Assembly: GCA_938036655.1 (NCBI GenBank)
Contig: CALHQS010000073.1
Location: 1-17,500, forward strand
Reading direction: 5' to 3'
Source of the DNA: an uncultured Candidatus Altimarinota bacterium
GTDB taxonomy: Bacteria > Patescibacteriota > Gracilibacteria > BD1-5 > UBA2023
DNA: 17,500 bases
Position 1 is the first letter of the stretch; each line of letters begins with the position of its first letter. Below the pieces are notes generated by a model that saw nothing but the letters and a program-made list of their open reading frames with translations, had not been told where the DNA came from and did no database searches. Made by a program: the position numbers and the translations under genes. Below are positions 6,473 to 15,086 of the stretch, piece by piece.

Positions 6473-7642
6473 ATGAAAAAAATTCTTTTTCTCCTCTTCG
6501 CTTTTCTTTTTCCGCTTTCTGTATTTGCACAAAGTGAGTACGTAATGAAAATAAAAACTGATTCAGTGATTTATAATGAGGATTCAAAAATACTTGAAAT
6601 TCCATTTTATTTTGAAAAAGATAATTGAGAGCGTTTAAATCCTGATGTGCTACTTAATGATTTGTCTTGTGGTACTGATTATACTTGGTGGGATGATTCT
6701 TCATCATCTACTAATTATGTACAATTTGACTGAAAAAAAGTCAAAAATGGATTGCTATATGCAACCTTTAATTTTTCCGAATCGAGTATTCCATCAGGCA
6801 CAAAAATTATTTTGCGTTTTACGAATTTTCTCGGATGTGATTTTCCACAATGAAGTATAAAGTATGAAAACGAGCAAGATTATTTTACTTGGACAATTCC
6901 GAATGATAAAAACTCTATTTTCGGTTGTACAAATCCTTCTAGTCCGAATTATGATCCTAACGCTACTGACGATGACGGAAGTTGTCAAAGTGCAATAGAG
7001 GGTTGTATGGATTCGACTGCACTTAATTATAATGCGAATGCTACAATTCATAAAGAGTCTCTTTGTCAGTATAATCAAAATAATACTCCACAAGATGTTG
7101 CTGGTTCTTTCGAAAAATCGCAAGTGTCTATTGGTGCGACTACTTGGACGCTTCGGTTTAATCTTAATGTGACTGGCGCAACGCTTGATCCGTCTCTCGT
7201 ACAAACTTGGAACAGGTTTACGGCGGTTTCTGCTACGAGTAACGAAAAAATTCTTACGCTAACACTTCGACAATTCGATGATCAAAGGTTGGATGTCGAA
7301 TGTACAAATTATGAAGTAACAATCCCTCGCAGTGCAATTGTAACTGAACGAGGCGACACTAACTCTAATCCTATAACTGGCAATTTTGAGGTTGTAGGGT
7401 GTGAGAAAAATCCTGATTCTCAACCGCAAGACAATTCGGAAAATACTGAAAAAAAACACGAAAATACAATCAAACAAGATAATTTGTATTTGTCGTTATA
7501 CGATACAGACGAAAACGGCAAAATTTATGTAAATGTTACAAATGTGGTGTATTTACTTGGTTTAGTTTCCTTTTTTCTAATTCTCTTCTTCGTTTTATTT
7601 GGCTTTCTTAAAAATTCATTTCTATGAAAATCACGAAAATAA
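6473..7642 (+). CDS. Phage A secreted, C-terminally anchored adhesin-like virion protein
   Basis: This 389-residue protein has a clear signal peptide (MKKILFLLFAFLFPLSVFAQ). A unique N-terminal domain follows (about 21-135). Two cysteine-bounded repeats of the GCTxPxxxNYxPxAxxDDGSC type lie at about 151-171 and 177-198. A conserved beta-rich core spans about 210-305, then a polar linker and one C-terminal membrane segment. It probably belongs to the virion tip and may touch the host, by analogy with pIII position and topology. Phage B's version (273 aa) lacks the whole unique domain but is nearly identical in the core. The TGA at 7625-7627 is Gly: both phages continue to a short basic tail (GKSRK or GKSKK) and then TAA/TAG, overlapping the next gene by 19 bases. 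Confidence 0.72.
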
Positions 7643-7922
7643 TTCTATTTATTCTTTCTTTCATTCTTTCTTTCCTATTTTTTACGAAAGATACTTTGGC
7701 GGTAACTTTCAATGGTTCAACCGATTTTAAATTGCCGTCTGTCGCATTTTCCCCTAATTTTCCTGATAAAAATGTTGCTTGAAAAACTATTTGGTCTTTC
7801 GATAGTAATAATAGAATCAATGATATAGTGGGTATGAATTGTATCAATTATAATGGGAAAAATTGTGCGCATTATGTTGTACAAACAACACAAATTTTTA
7901 AAATTGATTTAAATGTTAATTA
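7624..7922 (+). pseudogene. Large secreted tip-like protein of phage A, 5' fragment (split by phage B)
   Basis: The fragment begins with a signal peptide (MKITKIILFILSFILSFLFF) and aligns with the first part of phage B's 562-residue protein: VxFNGS, then INDIVGMNCINYNG against INNVTSMVCIENG, then TTQIFKIDLNVN against VTQFFVIDLKKK. The apparent stop TAG (7921-7923) is made of two bases of the target and the first base of the inserted element. Joining base 7922 to base 15470 restores one frame (TAT-TGG-GAT) of 571 codons. Four invading-side bases apart, nothing is lost, so the disruption looks recent. As it stands, the fragment would be a 99-residue secreted stub without its anchor. Confidence 0.85.
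7920..7922. repeat. Target-site duplication TTA, left copy
   Basis: TTA here and at 15467-15469 flank the inserted phage B. Removing one copy with the element restores the phage A reading frame exactly. Three bases is within the usual range for IS30-family elements. Confidence 0.75.
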
Positions 7923-7971
7923 GCTTTGTTCAAAATGCAAGTGCAATTTTTTATTTTTTAGTAAAAATAAG

Positions 7972-8002
7972 ACGGAATTTATTTTTTAAATTTCCGTTTT
8001 TT
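7972..8002. terminator. Bidirectional terminator at the left end of phage B
   Basis: ACGGAATTTA pairs with TAAATTTCCGT (one bulge). T-runs follow on both strands. It would stop phage A transcripts entering the element and transposase transcripts leaving it. The rest of the 318-base noncoding stretch 7923-8239 holds the terminal repeat, a short G/C-run segment (8085-8108) and the repeated hairpin described separately. Confidence 0.65.
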
Positions 8003-8106
8003 GTTTTTATTGTGGGATTTCTTTGATTTTTTGCACACAAAAATAGGTGTCAAATTTTGTCTTGACAAAAGGAATATTTAATATTTGGGGGACACCCACC
8101 AAACCC

Positions 8107-8203
8107 CCTCATCATATAAATTTTTTATACGCTGTCGCTAAAAATTTATATGATGAGGCTAAATTTTTTATACGCTGTCGCTAAAAATTTATATGATGAG
8201 GCT
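8107..8203. repeat. 19-bp hairpin with perfect 43-bp tandem duplication
   Basis: A perfect 19-bp inverted repeat (8107-8125 and 8140-8158) encloses a 14-base loop containing GCTGTCGCT. The 43 bases 8118-8160 are repeated exactly at 8161-8203, so the loop and right arm occur twice. It lies between the transposase stop and the left end of phage B. There is no T-run, so this is not a simple terminator. In filamentous phages such intergenic hairpins serve as complementary-strand origin or packaging signal, a possible role here. Confidence 0.75.
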
Positions 8204-8239
8204 TCGCCGTAGATAAGAGAAAAAAGAGTAGTTTTTTGG

Positions 8240-9292
8240 TTAATCGCGTTTCTGTCTTTTCATTAGTTTTGCAAGTTCTTCTTCGAATAATTCTTGACTT
8301 GTTCGGTATGAGAAAATTTTGCGTGGTCGATTATTAAGTTTTTGTACTACTTCTTGAAGTTGATTTTCTGTAATTTCATCGAAATTTGTTCATTTTGGGA
8401 AATATCGGCGAATCATACCATTAGCATGTTCATTAGTTCATCGTTGCCAAGATTTATAAGGTTCAGCAAAAAATATTTTTATTTGTAGTGTTTTTGCTAC
8501 ATTTTCGTGATTGGTATGTTCCGTTCCATTATCCCAAGTTGTGGATTTTATAGAATTTTTTGGAAGTTCGGAGAAAATACTGATCGTTGCATATTCTACA
8601 TTTTCTGCAGATTTTTTATTTATTTTTTGTGCGAATATAAATCGTGTTTTTCTTTCCACTTCTGTATGAATTGCGGAAAAAGTTGTGCGAACTGACAATA
8701 TTGAATCTCATTCAAAGTGTCAAAATTCTTTGCGTGTTTCGGATTTTGGAAAAAATTTTTGTCGTTCAGTAATATTTAGACGATTCGGAATTTTAGGGAT
8801 TTTTTGTGTTTTTCTTCAAGTGTATTTTCTTCTTGTTTTGTGTCTTCGAGTGAGAAAATTTTTTAAATTTTCTTTTTCTCACTCTTCCGAGTATATGTAT
8901 TTGTATATGGATTCGTGAGAAATTGTGTATTTTTTGGCGGTTTTGTAGGTGTTTTTGAGTACACCCGAAATTATATCTGGCGACCATCAGATTTTTAAAT
9001 GAGAAAAAACGAAATCTTTTACGACTTCGTTTTTGAGTGGTGTACGGTAATTTGCCTTTTTGCGTCTTTCTGTTTTTATGGCTTGTGCAGAGTCTGGCAA
9101 ATAATGGAATTTAGGATTTGTTGTGTGTGAATATCTGACGCGTGATTTGTTTCTTTGTAATTCTCGTGTGATGGTTGATGGACTTCGTTCAAGAATTTCC
9201 GCTATTTGTCTTTTGGTGTATTTTTGTTGTAATAGTTCAAAAATCATGTAGCGCTCTTCTAGGGAAAGATGATTATATTTCATATTAAACAA
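8240..9292 (-). CDS. IS30-family DDE transposase carried by phage B
   Basis: This 350-residue transposase is the likely integration/excision enzyme of phage B. The N-terminal helix-turn-helix (about residues 8-50) reads LSLEERYMIFELL then RQIAEILERSPSTITRELQRN, typical of IS30. The DDE triad is D196 (HFEGDSI), D254 (WDNGTEH) and E288 (G-TNEHANG), with 33 residues between the last two, as in the family, followed by RRYFPKGTNF and LNNRPRK. Four or more TGA codons read as Gly, including the one just before TNEHANG. Length matches the family. The gene is in the same orientation as the phage genes, downstream of zot, and lies inside the repeat-bounded unit, which favours its being part of the phage rather than a passenger. 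Confidence 0.92.
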
Positions 9293-9312
9293 TAAAATAT
9301 ATTATTGTCAAT

Positions 9313-9340
9313 ATATTATCATATTATTTGGGTTTGTCAA
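9313..9340 (-). promoter_or_regulatory. Predicted promoter of the transposase
   Basis: On the - strand, TTGACA (9340-9335) and TAATAT (9318-9313) are spaced by 16 bases, about 20 bases before the transposase ATG. It overlaps the end of the 50-aa ORF. Confidence 0.5.
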
Positions 9341-9476
9341 GATTTTCGGCAATTTTCTTTAAATGCTTTTCTGTTTCAATAATAGATTTCTTTGATTTTT
9401 CCTCTAAAATCTCTTTTCTTATTTGACTAAAAATATATAAAAATCCAATAATGGAAACAATAATAAATTCAAACAT
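9324..9476 (-). CDS. Small membrane protein of unknown function, 50 aa
   Basis: The ATG at 9476 opens a 50-codon frame: a hydrophobic N-terminal segment (MFEFIIVSIIGFLYIF) and a long charged helix rich in Lys and Glu (RKEILEEKSKKSIIETEKH...). No TGA is present. A good promoter lies just upstream, separate from the phage operon, so it could be expressed in the quiescent provirus. That, and the toxin-like or immunity-like size and topology, make a role in superinfection exclusion or in transposase control possible, but this is speculation. Phage A's equivalent region is outside the window. Confidence 0.5.
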   Translation of the reverse strand: MFEFIIVSIIGFLYIFSQIRKEILEEKSKKSIIETEKHLKKIAENLDKPK

Positions 9477-9505
9477 AATAGTAAAATTACAAATATTATA
9501 ACTAT

Positions 9506-9534
9506 ACTATATAACATTTTTTAGTATTTGTCAA
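9506..9534 (-). promoter_or_regulatory. Predicted promoter of the 50-aa ORF
   Basis: On the - strand, TTGACA (9534-9529) and TATAGT (9511-9506) are separated by 17 bases, immediately after the zot terminator. This is the best sigma-70-like match seen in phage B. Confidence 0.6.
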
Positions 9535-9540
9535 AAAACA

Positions 9541-9575
9541 CCCCGCCGAATGAGTTCGGCTTGGGGCGTTTTTTT
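9541..9575. terminator. Strong bidirectional terminator after zot (phage B)
   Basis: CCCC-GCCGAA pairs with TTCGGC-TT-GGGG around TGAG. Seven T follow on the + strand and six on the - strand. It closes the phage operon two bases past the zot stop and is unusually GC-rich for this DNA. Confidence 0.85.
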
Positions 9576-10443
9576 ATTTTTTGTCTGTATTTATCGAATT
9601 TTCCGTGTCTTCTTCTGCTTCTTTTTCTGAAATTCAAAAAATCTGTGATTTTAAAATTTTTCCGTGCCAATTATGAAAATCAGGTTCTGTTTGTTCTTTA
9701 AATAAATAATCTTTCACAGTTAAAATATGTTCTTTCCTGCGAACAGCTCGAACTCATAAAATCTCTTTTGTATAATACAATCATCAAATAAATTTTATTC
9801 GTGCTTTAATTGTATAAAAATCATGAAGAAATATTTTTCGTCGCGTTACAGGAATATCCCTATCCCATCAGTCTCATTCTATGTTAAGAAATTTCGTATC
9901 ATAAGCTTCTCAAAAACGGAATAATCAGAATAACCACGGTCTAAATTCAACCACTTCTTGAGCTAATCGCACAAAATTTACATCGATCATTTTAAGGCTT
10001 TGACAAATCACTGCTATGGTACAATCAAATTTTCTTGGTTGAACAAGAAATTCTATCATTTCAGGTTTTTCAAAATTTTTCTTAAAATTTCTAGAATTAA
10101 AGAAAATTCAAGCCTCGTCAATAAGAAAGAAAAAACGACGAGGTTTCCCCTTAATAGGTTTTATGTTATGTGCTCAAAGATATGATTTTGGCGCATACAT
10201 CGGCGTTGCAAAATCATCATGATAATTTTGAATTTCCTCAATAATTGCTGGAAGCTCATCAGCTATATACCAACGCACATGAGGGAAAGCAAGCCACATA
10301 TTCGATATGATAATATCTCATCGCTTATAGGCTTTATACGCACTTTCTACTGTATAAAATGTTTTTCAAGCTCAGAAAAATCAAAATACAAGCGTAAGGT
10401 CTTGATTTATAAGAGTTCATAATGGATTTGCTATTCGTAACAT
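9574..10443 (-). CDS. zot: Phage B Zot/pI-like assembly ATPase
   Basis: This ATPase would drive extrusion of the filament through the membrane; it is the hallmark protein of inoviruses. The 289-residue product has Walker A G-F-F-G-A-G-K-T at residues 21-28, with all three Gly encoded by TGA. Walker B is RRFFFLIDEA, with D109-E110. A downstream block QPRKFDCTIAVICQS (about 135-149) corresponds to the Zot R-x-D...TQ region, with Cys in place of Thr. The C-terminus is acidic. No convincing membrane segment follows the ATPase domain, unlike classical Zot and pI, so anchoring may depend on the small multi-TM protein encoded immediately upstream (stop-to-start TAG-T-ATG). About 80% identical to the visible part of phage A's protein. 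Confidence 0.9.
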
Positions 10444-10444
10444 A

Positions 10445-10720
10445 CTAACTTGCTATTAATTTGTAAACATTTTTATAAATAATAAAGAAAAAAATTGTGA
10501 AAAACAAAATATAAAGAAATTGAATTGTCATTGGTCAAATCATTCAAGAAGTTAAAAGAAAATGTGTAACTGTGTTTCTCATAACTACAAAATGTGTAAA
10601 TAATGGCTTTAGAATTATTGTGAGGGTTCAAAAAATGAACAAGAAAAACATAAATCTAAAAAATCATAAAATGATTTTTATTCCATAATCTACAATAAAA
10701 GTTCAAATTACTGCAAGCAT
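10445..10720 (-). CDS. Phage B small multi-TM protein (pVI-like position), 91 aa
   Basis: Three hydrophobic stretches are visible (about residues 3-14, 20-40 and 60-82), separated by short basic segments, and the product ends YKNVYKLIAS. Five TGA codons are read as Gly. It lies between the large tip protein and zot, where gene VI sits in Ff phages, and its length is close to that of pVI. Junctions are tight: TAA-AT-ATG upstream and TAG-T-ATG downstream, so translation is probably coupled. Phage A has an 81-residue counterpart with similar topology and little sequence identity. Confidence 0.65.
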
Positions 10721-10722
10721 AT

Positions 10723-12411
10723 TTATGAATTTCTATAAAAAAATAAAGATATAATTCCAAGTACAAATATCATAACAAAAAAGACATCAATAAAAGAATT
10801 TGTTGAATAATTTACTCGCTTTACTCAAGAATAAGTACAAATTTCACTTCAATTTGCTGGTATTACTGGATCAATAAAGCGAATAATTGTAATGAAATTA
10901 TTTGAAAAAGCAAAAACTCAATCCATTACTCATGAAAAATTTTCTTCTACATATTCTGCAAATTTTAAATCTGCTTTTTTTCTTTCTTCTTCTGTTATAG
11001 CAAAATTAAAATTTGCATCACAAGAAATTTTCTGGTGTTCATTAAGATCCCGAATAAAAATTGATTGAATAAAACCAAATACTTGTTTAATTGTATTTTT
11101 TATTTTTATAAATAATTCTTGAATTGGTAGTGTTATAATTTTTATTCCTTCCCAAATCCAAGTAAAAATACCTTTGATTATATCAGAGAATCAGTTCCAA
11201 AGATTGCCAAAAAACTTTCCTATTGAAATACCAAAATTTTTTATATGGCATCAAATTTCAGTAGTCTCGCATATAAAATATCATTCATCATCCTTATACC
11301 CATCGTGATTGCGCGGATTCGCCGAAGTACCATTATGTTCAGACGAAATAATTCACTTAAAATTGAAAACATCCCTCAAAGTGGAAAAAACATTCAATTT
11401 TGTATTTTTATCAACTTGAGAATGAGAATCCCACAAATACTCATTCATAAGTGGAATAAGTACCCTAGATTTTTCGTATATTTCCCAACTTTTTTGTCCA
11501 AGAGTAGCACCATTCGCCCAAAGTTTAGGGAGTTTTTCAGGCGATAGCCTAGTATATTGCTCATTCTTCAAAAATCGTCAATATCATTTATCAACTTTCA
11601 AATATATAATTTCTCTTTTATCATTCTCATAACTATTGTCAGTATATATTTTATCACTAACAAAAATTACTGTACTATCATTTATATCTCACACTCTGGC
11701 GCCATATCAGCCCTTATATTCAGCAATATTTTGTAATGCATTCTGAAAAAATCAAGGCCTTACGCCATCGGTTTTATCTTTATAAGAGCGATGCAACCTG
11801 ATATTGTCATTCTCATCAGAATATACCGTCACATCCGAGTAAGTCCAATATACACCACGAGTTACGCCCTTTGCAGAATATGTAATAAATGTATTCAGCC
11901 CTATCACACAAATATGCGGATTGTCAGTACCACATTTCTGATTTTTTGATATTTTGACAAGGTTTCATTTTTTTTCTCAAATTTGATAATTAAAATAAAT
12001 ATCATTTTCTCATTGTTCTCATTTTTCGTTTTTCTCTCATACATTAAAAGAAATATAATTTCACACGCTTTCTGTAAGAGTTATACCTCATACGCCCTCA
12101 TTATCAGTATACTTTTTCTTTAAATCTATCACGAAAAATTGTGTCACATTCATAACATAAGTAAGACAACTATCTTCCGGTCAATTCTCAATACAAACCA
12201 TAGAAGTTACATTATTTATTCTCTCATCTTCCTTAGTAGTCCACAATTCTTTACCATCAATATTTTCGCCAAAATATTGTCAAACTCATTGTATTCAAGG
12301 AAAATTTACCTTACTTGAACCATTAAATGAAACGGCTTGAACAAGTGGAGTAAATGTAGTAAATGCTATAAATAATAGCAAAATTATTGAAACTATTTTT
12401 TTGATTTTCAT
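10723..12411 (-). CDS. Phage B large secreted tip-like protein (pIII-like candidate), 562 aa
   Basis: It starts with a signal peptide (MKIKKIVSIILLLFIAF...), followed by a large extracytoplasmic region. Next come a Cys-containing ECTTEIGCHIKN-type segment, a run of amphipathic/hydrophobic helices (FGNLWNGFSDIIKGIFTWIW) and a C-terminal membrane anchor ending FFYRNS. More than 25 TGA codons are read as Gly, so a standard-code caller sees only fragments of it. The order (adhesin, this gene, pVI-like, zot) and the anchored topology make it a candidate pIII-type entry/release protein. Roughly 35-40% identical to the split phage A gene, with conserved CG(T/S)DNP and YW(T/S)YSD segments. The start overlaps the adhesin gene by 19 bases, conserved in both phages. 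Confidence 0.75.
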
Positions 12412-13214
12412 AGGAAAGAATTTTTAATGAATTGTATAAATACAACGAAAATAAAAATAAATATGATTGAAAAACCCAAAATATAAGCAAGATTCACGAG
12501 ATTTATATATACTTTTCATTTTTCGTCTGTATCATAGAGAGATAAATACAAATTATCTTGTTTAATAGTATTTTCGTGTTTTTTTTCCTCTTTTCCGTCT
12601 TCTGTCTCTTCTTTTGTTACAGAAGTTTTTTCACAACCTACCACCTCAAAATTGCCAGTTATAGGATTTGCATTCGTATCGCCTCGTTCAGTTACTATTG
12701 CACGGCGAGGGATTGTAACTTCATAATTCGTACACTCGACATCTAGTCTTTGATCATCGAATTGTCTAAGTGTTAGCGTAAGAGTTTTGTCATTGCTTGT
12801 AGCAGAAACCGCCGTAAACCTATTCCAAGTTTGAATATTAGACGGGTCAAGCGTTGCGCCAGTCACATTAAGAGTAAACCGAAGCGTCCAAGTAGTCGCA
12901 CCAATAGACACTTGCGATTTCTCGAAAGCACCCTCAATATTTTGCGGAACATAAGGTTGAGGATACTGACACATATACTCATTATGGATTGTAGCATTTT
13001 TGTTATAGTTAAGTGCGGTTGAATCAGTACAACCCTCTATTATAGATTCACAACTTCCATCATTGATTGTTGCTTCCGGATTAAAATTAGGCGCTCACAA
13101 TTGTGTACAACCATAGACAGGTTGATTTTCCCCACTTTCGTTTTTTTCTGTGTCTTGTGCAAAAACTGAAAATGGCAAAATTGAAGTAAGGAAGAGAATG
13201 ATTAGTTTTTTCAT
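12393..13214 (-). CDS. Phage B secreted adhesin-like protein with DGSC repeats, 273 aa
   Basis: It has a signal peptide (MKKLIILFLTSILPFSVFAQ), two cysteine-bounded repeats (GCTQLGAPNFNPEATINDGSC-like, written here only to show the Asn/Asp/Gly pattern, and GCTDSTALNYNKNAT...C), a beta-rich core, a charged linker and a C-terminal membrane segment ending FLGKSKK. The core differs from phage A's at few positions and is about 90% identical as DNA, far more than the flanking genes. The 110-residue N-terminal domain of phage A is absent. The ending reads through TGA to TAG at 12393-12395. It is probably a virion surface protein with an exchangeable N-terminal module. Confidence 0.72.
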
Positions 13215-13215
13215 A

Positions 13216-13377
13216 TTATCTTTTTCAAAAAAATATAAAGTGACGGAAAAAATATCAAATAACATATATGAAAACACATAACAGAATAATCCATATAATA
13301 TTTGCTGTGAGAAATTCAATAAAAAATATAAATAGATTATAAACTGCGAGTGAAAGATCAGTATTTTCAATAATCAT
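13216..13377 (-). CDS. Phage B small membrane protein, 53 aa
   Basis: Counterpart of the phage A gene at 6316. It starts MIIENTDLSLAVYN, has two hydrophobic segments and a short basic end (FFGKR). Two TGA codons are read as Gly. A longer overlapping frame exists in the standard code (start near 13370) but it is a shadow: it lacks a homologue in phage A. Ends TAA-T-ATG at the adhesin start. Minor virion protein by position. Confidence 0.6.
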
Positions 13378-13396
13378 AATGAAAAATTAAAAAGAA

Positions 13397-13441
13397 AAGC
13401 ATATAAATTGGTCAGCATTCACTAAAACAATCTATATGCTT
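13397..13441 (-). terminator. Terminator after the coat gene (phage B)
   Basis: On the - strand AAGCATATA pairs with TATATGCTT across a 27-base loop, followed by TTCTTTTTAATTTTT. Same place as the phage A terminator but unrelated in sequence. Confidence 0.7.
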
Positions 13442-13453
13442 AAAATCGTCGAA

Positions 13454-13618
13454 TTAGTGACGACGGAAATGTACGAGTGCAAGCACGCCAAAGAGAATGA
13501 ACATACCAGCACCAATAACTAGGTAAGCACCTGAGAGATTAACGAACGAGGTAAATACAGAACCCATTGCCTGAGTAACCTGTGTCGTTAGTTGCGTTCC
13601 TAGTTCAGAAGACACCAT
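13454..13618 (-). CDS. Phage B major coat protein (pVIII-like), 54 aa
   Basis: The start at 13618 gives MVSSELGTQLTTQVTQAMG, which aligns residue for residue with phage A's MISSEV...; an in-frame ATG nine bases upstream (13627) is also possible. The N-terminus is polar and helix-prone, followed by one hydrophobic segment (AYLVIGAGMFILFGVLALV) and the basic end HFRRH. There is no signal peptide. A leader hairpin upstream and a terminator downstream frame it as a separately accumulating, abundant transcript, as expected for a filament subunit. Confidence 0.75.
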   Translation of the reverse strand: MVSSELGTQLTTQVTQAMGSVFTSFVNLSGAYLVIGAGMFILFGVLALVHFRRH

Positions 13619-13654
13619 AGGTTGCATAACTAAAAAAGTTAAAAAATAAATGGA

Positions 13655-13669
13655 GGGAATAAGGTTCCC
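13655..13669 (-). other. Conserved coat leader hairpin (phage B)
   Basis: GGGAA/TTCCC across five bases, equivalent to 6037-6049 in phage A. It is preceded directly by TTTATATG, with no tRNA in between. Confidence 0.45.
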
Positions 13670-13674
13670 ATATA

Positions 13675-13690
13675 AAGCCTATTTAGGCTT
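13675..13690 (-). terminator. Conserved hairpin after the replication gene group (phage B)
   Basis: AAGCCT and AGGCTT pair across four bases and include the stop codon of the 51-aa gene. The same arms are found in phage A at 5934-5952. Confidence 0.5.
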
Positions 13691-13838
13691 GATTTTTTTC
13701 TTTTTCAAATTCCTGATCATCATCCATTCATTTAATTGTATAAATCATAACAGCAGCAAATAATACGATAGTAACTATATCTTTTTGTGAATAACCATTA
13801 TTTTTCAGAAATTCAAATATTTTTCCTGGTTCAATCAT
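13683..13838 (-). CDS. Phage B small single-TM protein, 51 aa
   Basis: MIEPGKIFEFLKNNGYSQKD is followed by one hydrophobic segment (IVTIVLFAAVMIYTI) and the acidic/basic tail K-G-MDDDQEFEKEKNQA, with one TGA as Gly. It starts eight bases after the rep stop. It replaces the two small genes seen in phage A and does not clearly match either. Function unknown; a small membrane protein of the phage is all that can be said. Confidence 0.6.
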
Positions 13839-13846
13839 AATAATAA

Positions 13847-14998
13847 TTATTTTTTAGGATTCGTTTCAAAAATCTCTATTTCTTTGTATTGATTTTCTTT
13901 ATATTCCATGTCTTTTTGCTCTTCGATCATGACGATACAAGTAACATCATCAAGAACATCTTTGAGAGATTTTCAGTGGTTTTTTGCATAGCGCTTGAAG
14001 TATTCGTATGCACTTAATGGGGAGTATTGTGATTTTGGGCGATTTATTCTTTTCATGTGGATTTGGTCAGTTCAGAGTATTCTGAATTTTGTATAATCTA
14101 TGAGAGTGTCAATTTTTTGTGTGGCCGTATCTCATCCGTAGATAATTTCTATACGGGTTACATCGGGAATTTCTTCCGTTCCGTAAGCAGGATGATAACA
14201 CTGTTTGTTTTTGGCTTTTATATCTAAAACCTTGTTATATACTCGTATTCCGATCATTTTTGATAATCAAGGAATATAACCGAAAGACTGGAATCATCCG
14301 AGTTCTGGAGTATAGTTATATGGTTTTACAGCGTGTTTAGAATTTTTGCTGGGTTTTATGTATTTATACATCCAGCGTTGTGATATTTTACTTTTTATGT
14401 CTATAGCAATATCTACACGTGTACGCTTGTAAATAGGCTTATCTTTTTGGTTTTGTGTTTGAATTATTGATCAGAGTTCAATAGCATTGACAAAGCGAAT
14501 AAACTCGGGACATTCTGAAGTGATAATTTCTTTAAAAACGAAGTATCATCCGTAAAATACAATTTTTCCTTCAGTTTTGATAGCACCCTTTTTGTTTGGG
14601 TTGTAAACTTCCACACTTCCAATGGGGATTGGTGGAAATCATGGCGACATAAATGTGATAATATAGGCTTGTCACATTCGTGTTTCCATATGAGTGAGTG
14701 AAAGATTCAGATTGTAATTATATTCTACATTAGAGTTGTCTTGATCAATGGTTCCACTGAAACCGAGAATATTGTAAATGAGTTCGAGTGGTGTTTTGAT
14801 ATTATAGCAAGTGTATTGCATATAATCGACATCAATGTGAATAAAATTTTTGATAAAATTCTTTTGCGTTTTCTCTGGAATTTGTAGCCATTCCATAGTA
14901 CGAGAAATTTGCAATTTTTTATAGCGATTTTCCTGTGTTTTTTCTGTCAGAAAATCAGGAGTGTTTTGTAACAGAAAGGAATGGTTATTTTTTACCAT
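13847..14998 (-). CDS. Phage B replication initiation protein (Rep)
   Basis: This 383-residue homologue of phage A Rep has the same blocks: LQISRTMEWLQIPEKTQKNF near the N-terminus, KIVFYGGYFVF in the middle, then RVYNKVLDIKAK and DVTRIEIIYGG in the C-terminal half, and a conserved SAYEYFKRYAKNHGKSL stretch. Several TGA codons are Gly (for example FQSF-G-YIPGLSK), while others that are TGA in phage A are GGT/GGA here. It lies 36 bases downstream of the origin-like hairpin. By analogy with Rep_trans/RstA proteins it should nick one strand and carry the 5' end covalently. The ATG at 14998 lines up with phage A's start. Confidence 0.8.
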
Positions 14999-15033
14999 TA
15001 AAAAGCGAAAGTTAGTAATAAAAATTGGATTAG

Positions 15034-15061
15034 GTGTGACGATACTAGTTAATCGTCACAC
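15034..15061 (-). promoter_or_regulatory. Conserved origin-like hairpin upstream of rep (phage B)
   Basis: In the rep direction GTGTGACGAT pairs with ATCGTCACAC around TAACTAGT. Against phage A the stem differs by two compensated pairs (C-G to G-C, A-T to T-A), while the inner stem and ACTAGT are unchanged. Confidence 0.7.
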
Positions 15062-15086
15062 TTGAGGTTGTTTTTTGTGAGAAATT

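Noticed and set aside
8793..8987. A 64-codon - strand frame inside the transposase gene.
   Set aside because: The true frame, with TGA as Gly, is continuous with the DDE transposase; this one is out of phase and lacks motifs.
8060..9342. A 10-bp inverted repeat (TCTTGACAAA) around the transposase gene, suggesting a stand-alone IS30 element.
   Set aside because: The right copy is explained as a -35 promoter box (TTGACA), matching stops after 10 bases, and no direct repeat flanks it. The larger unit 7923-15466 has a target duplication and restores a reading frame. A nested IS cannot be fully excluded.
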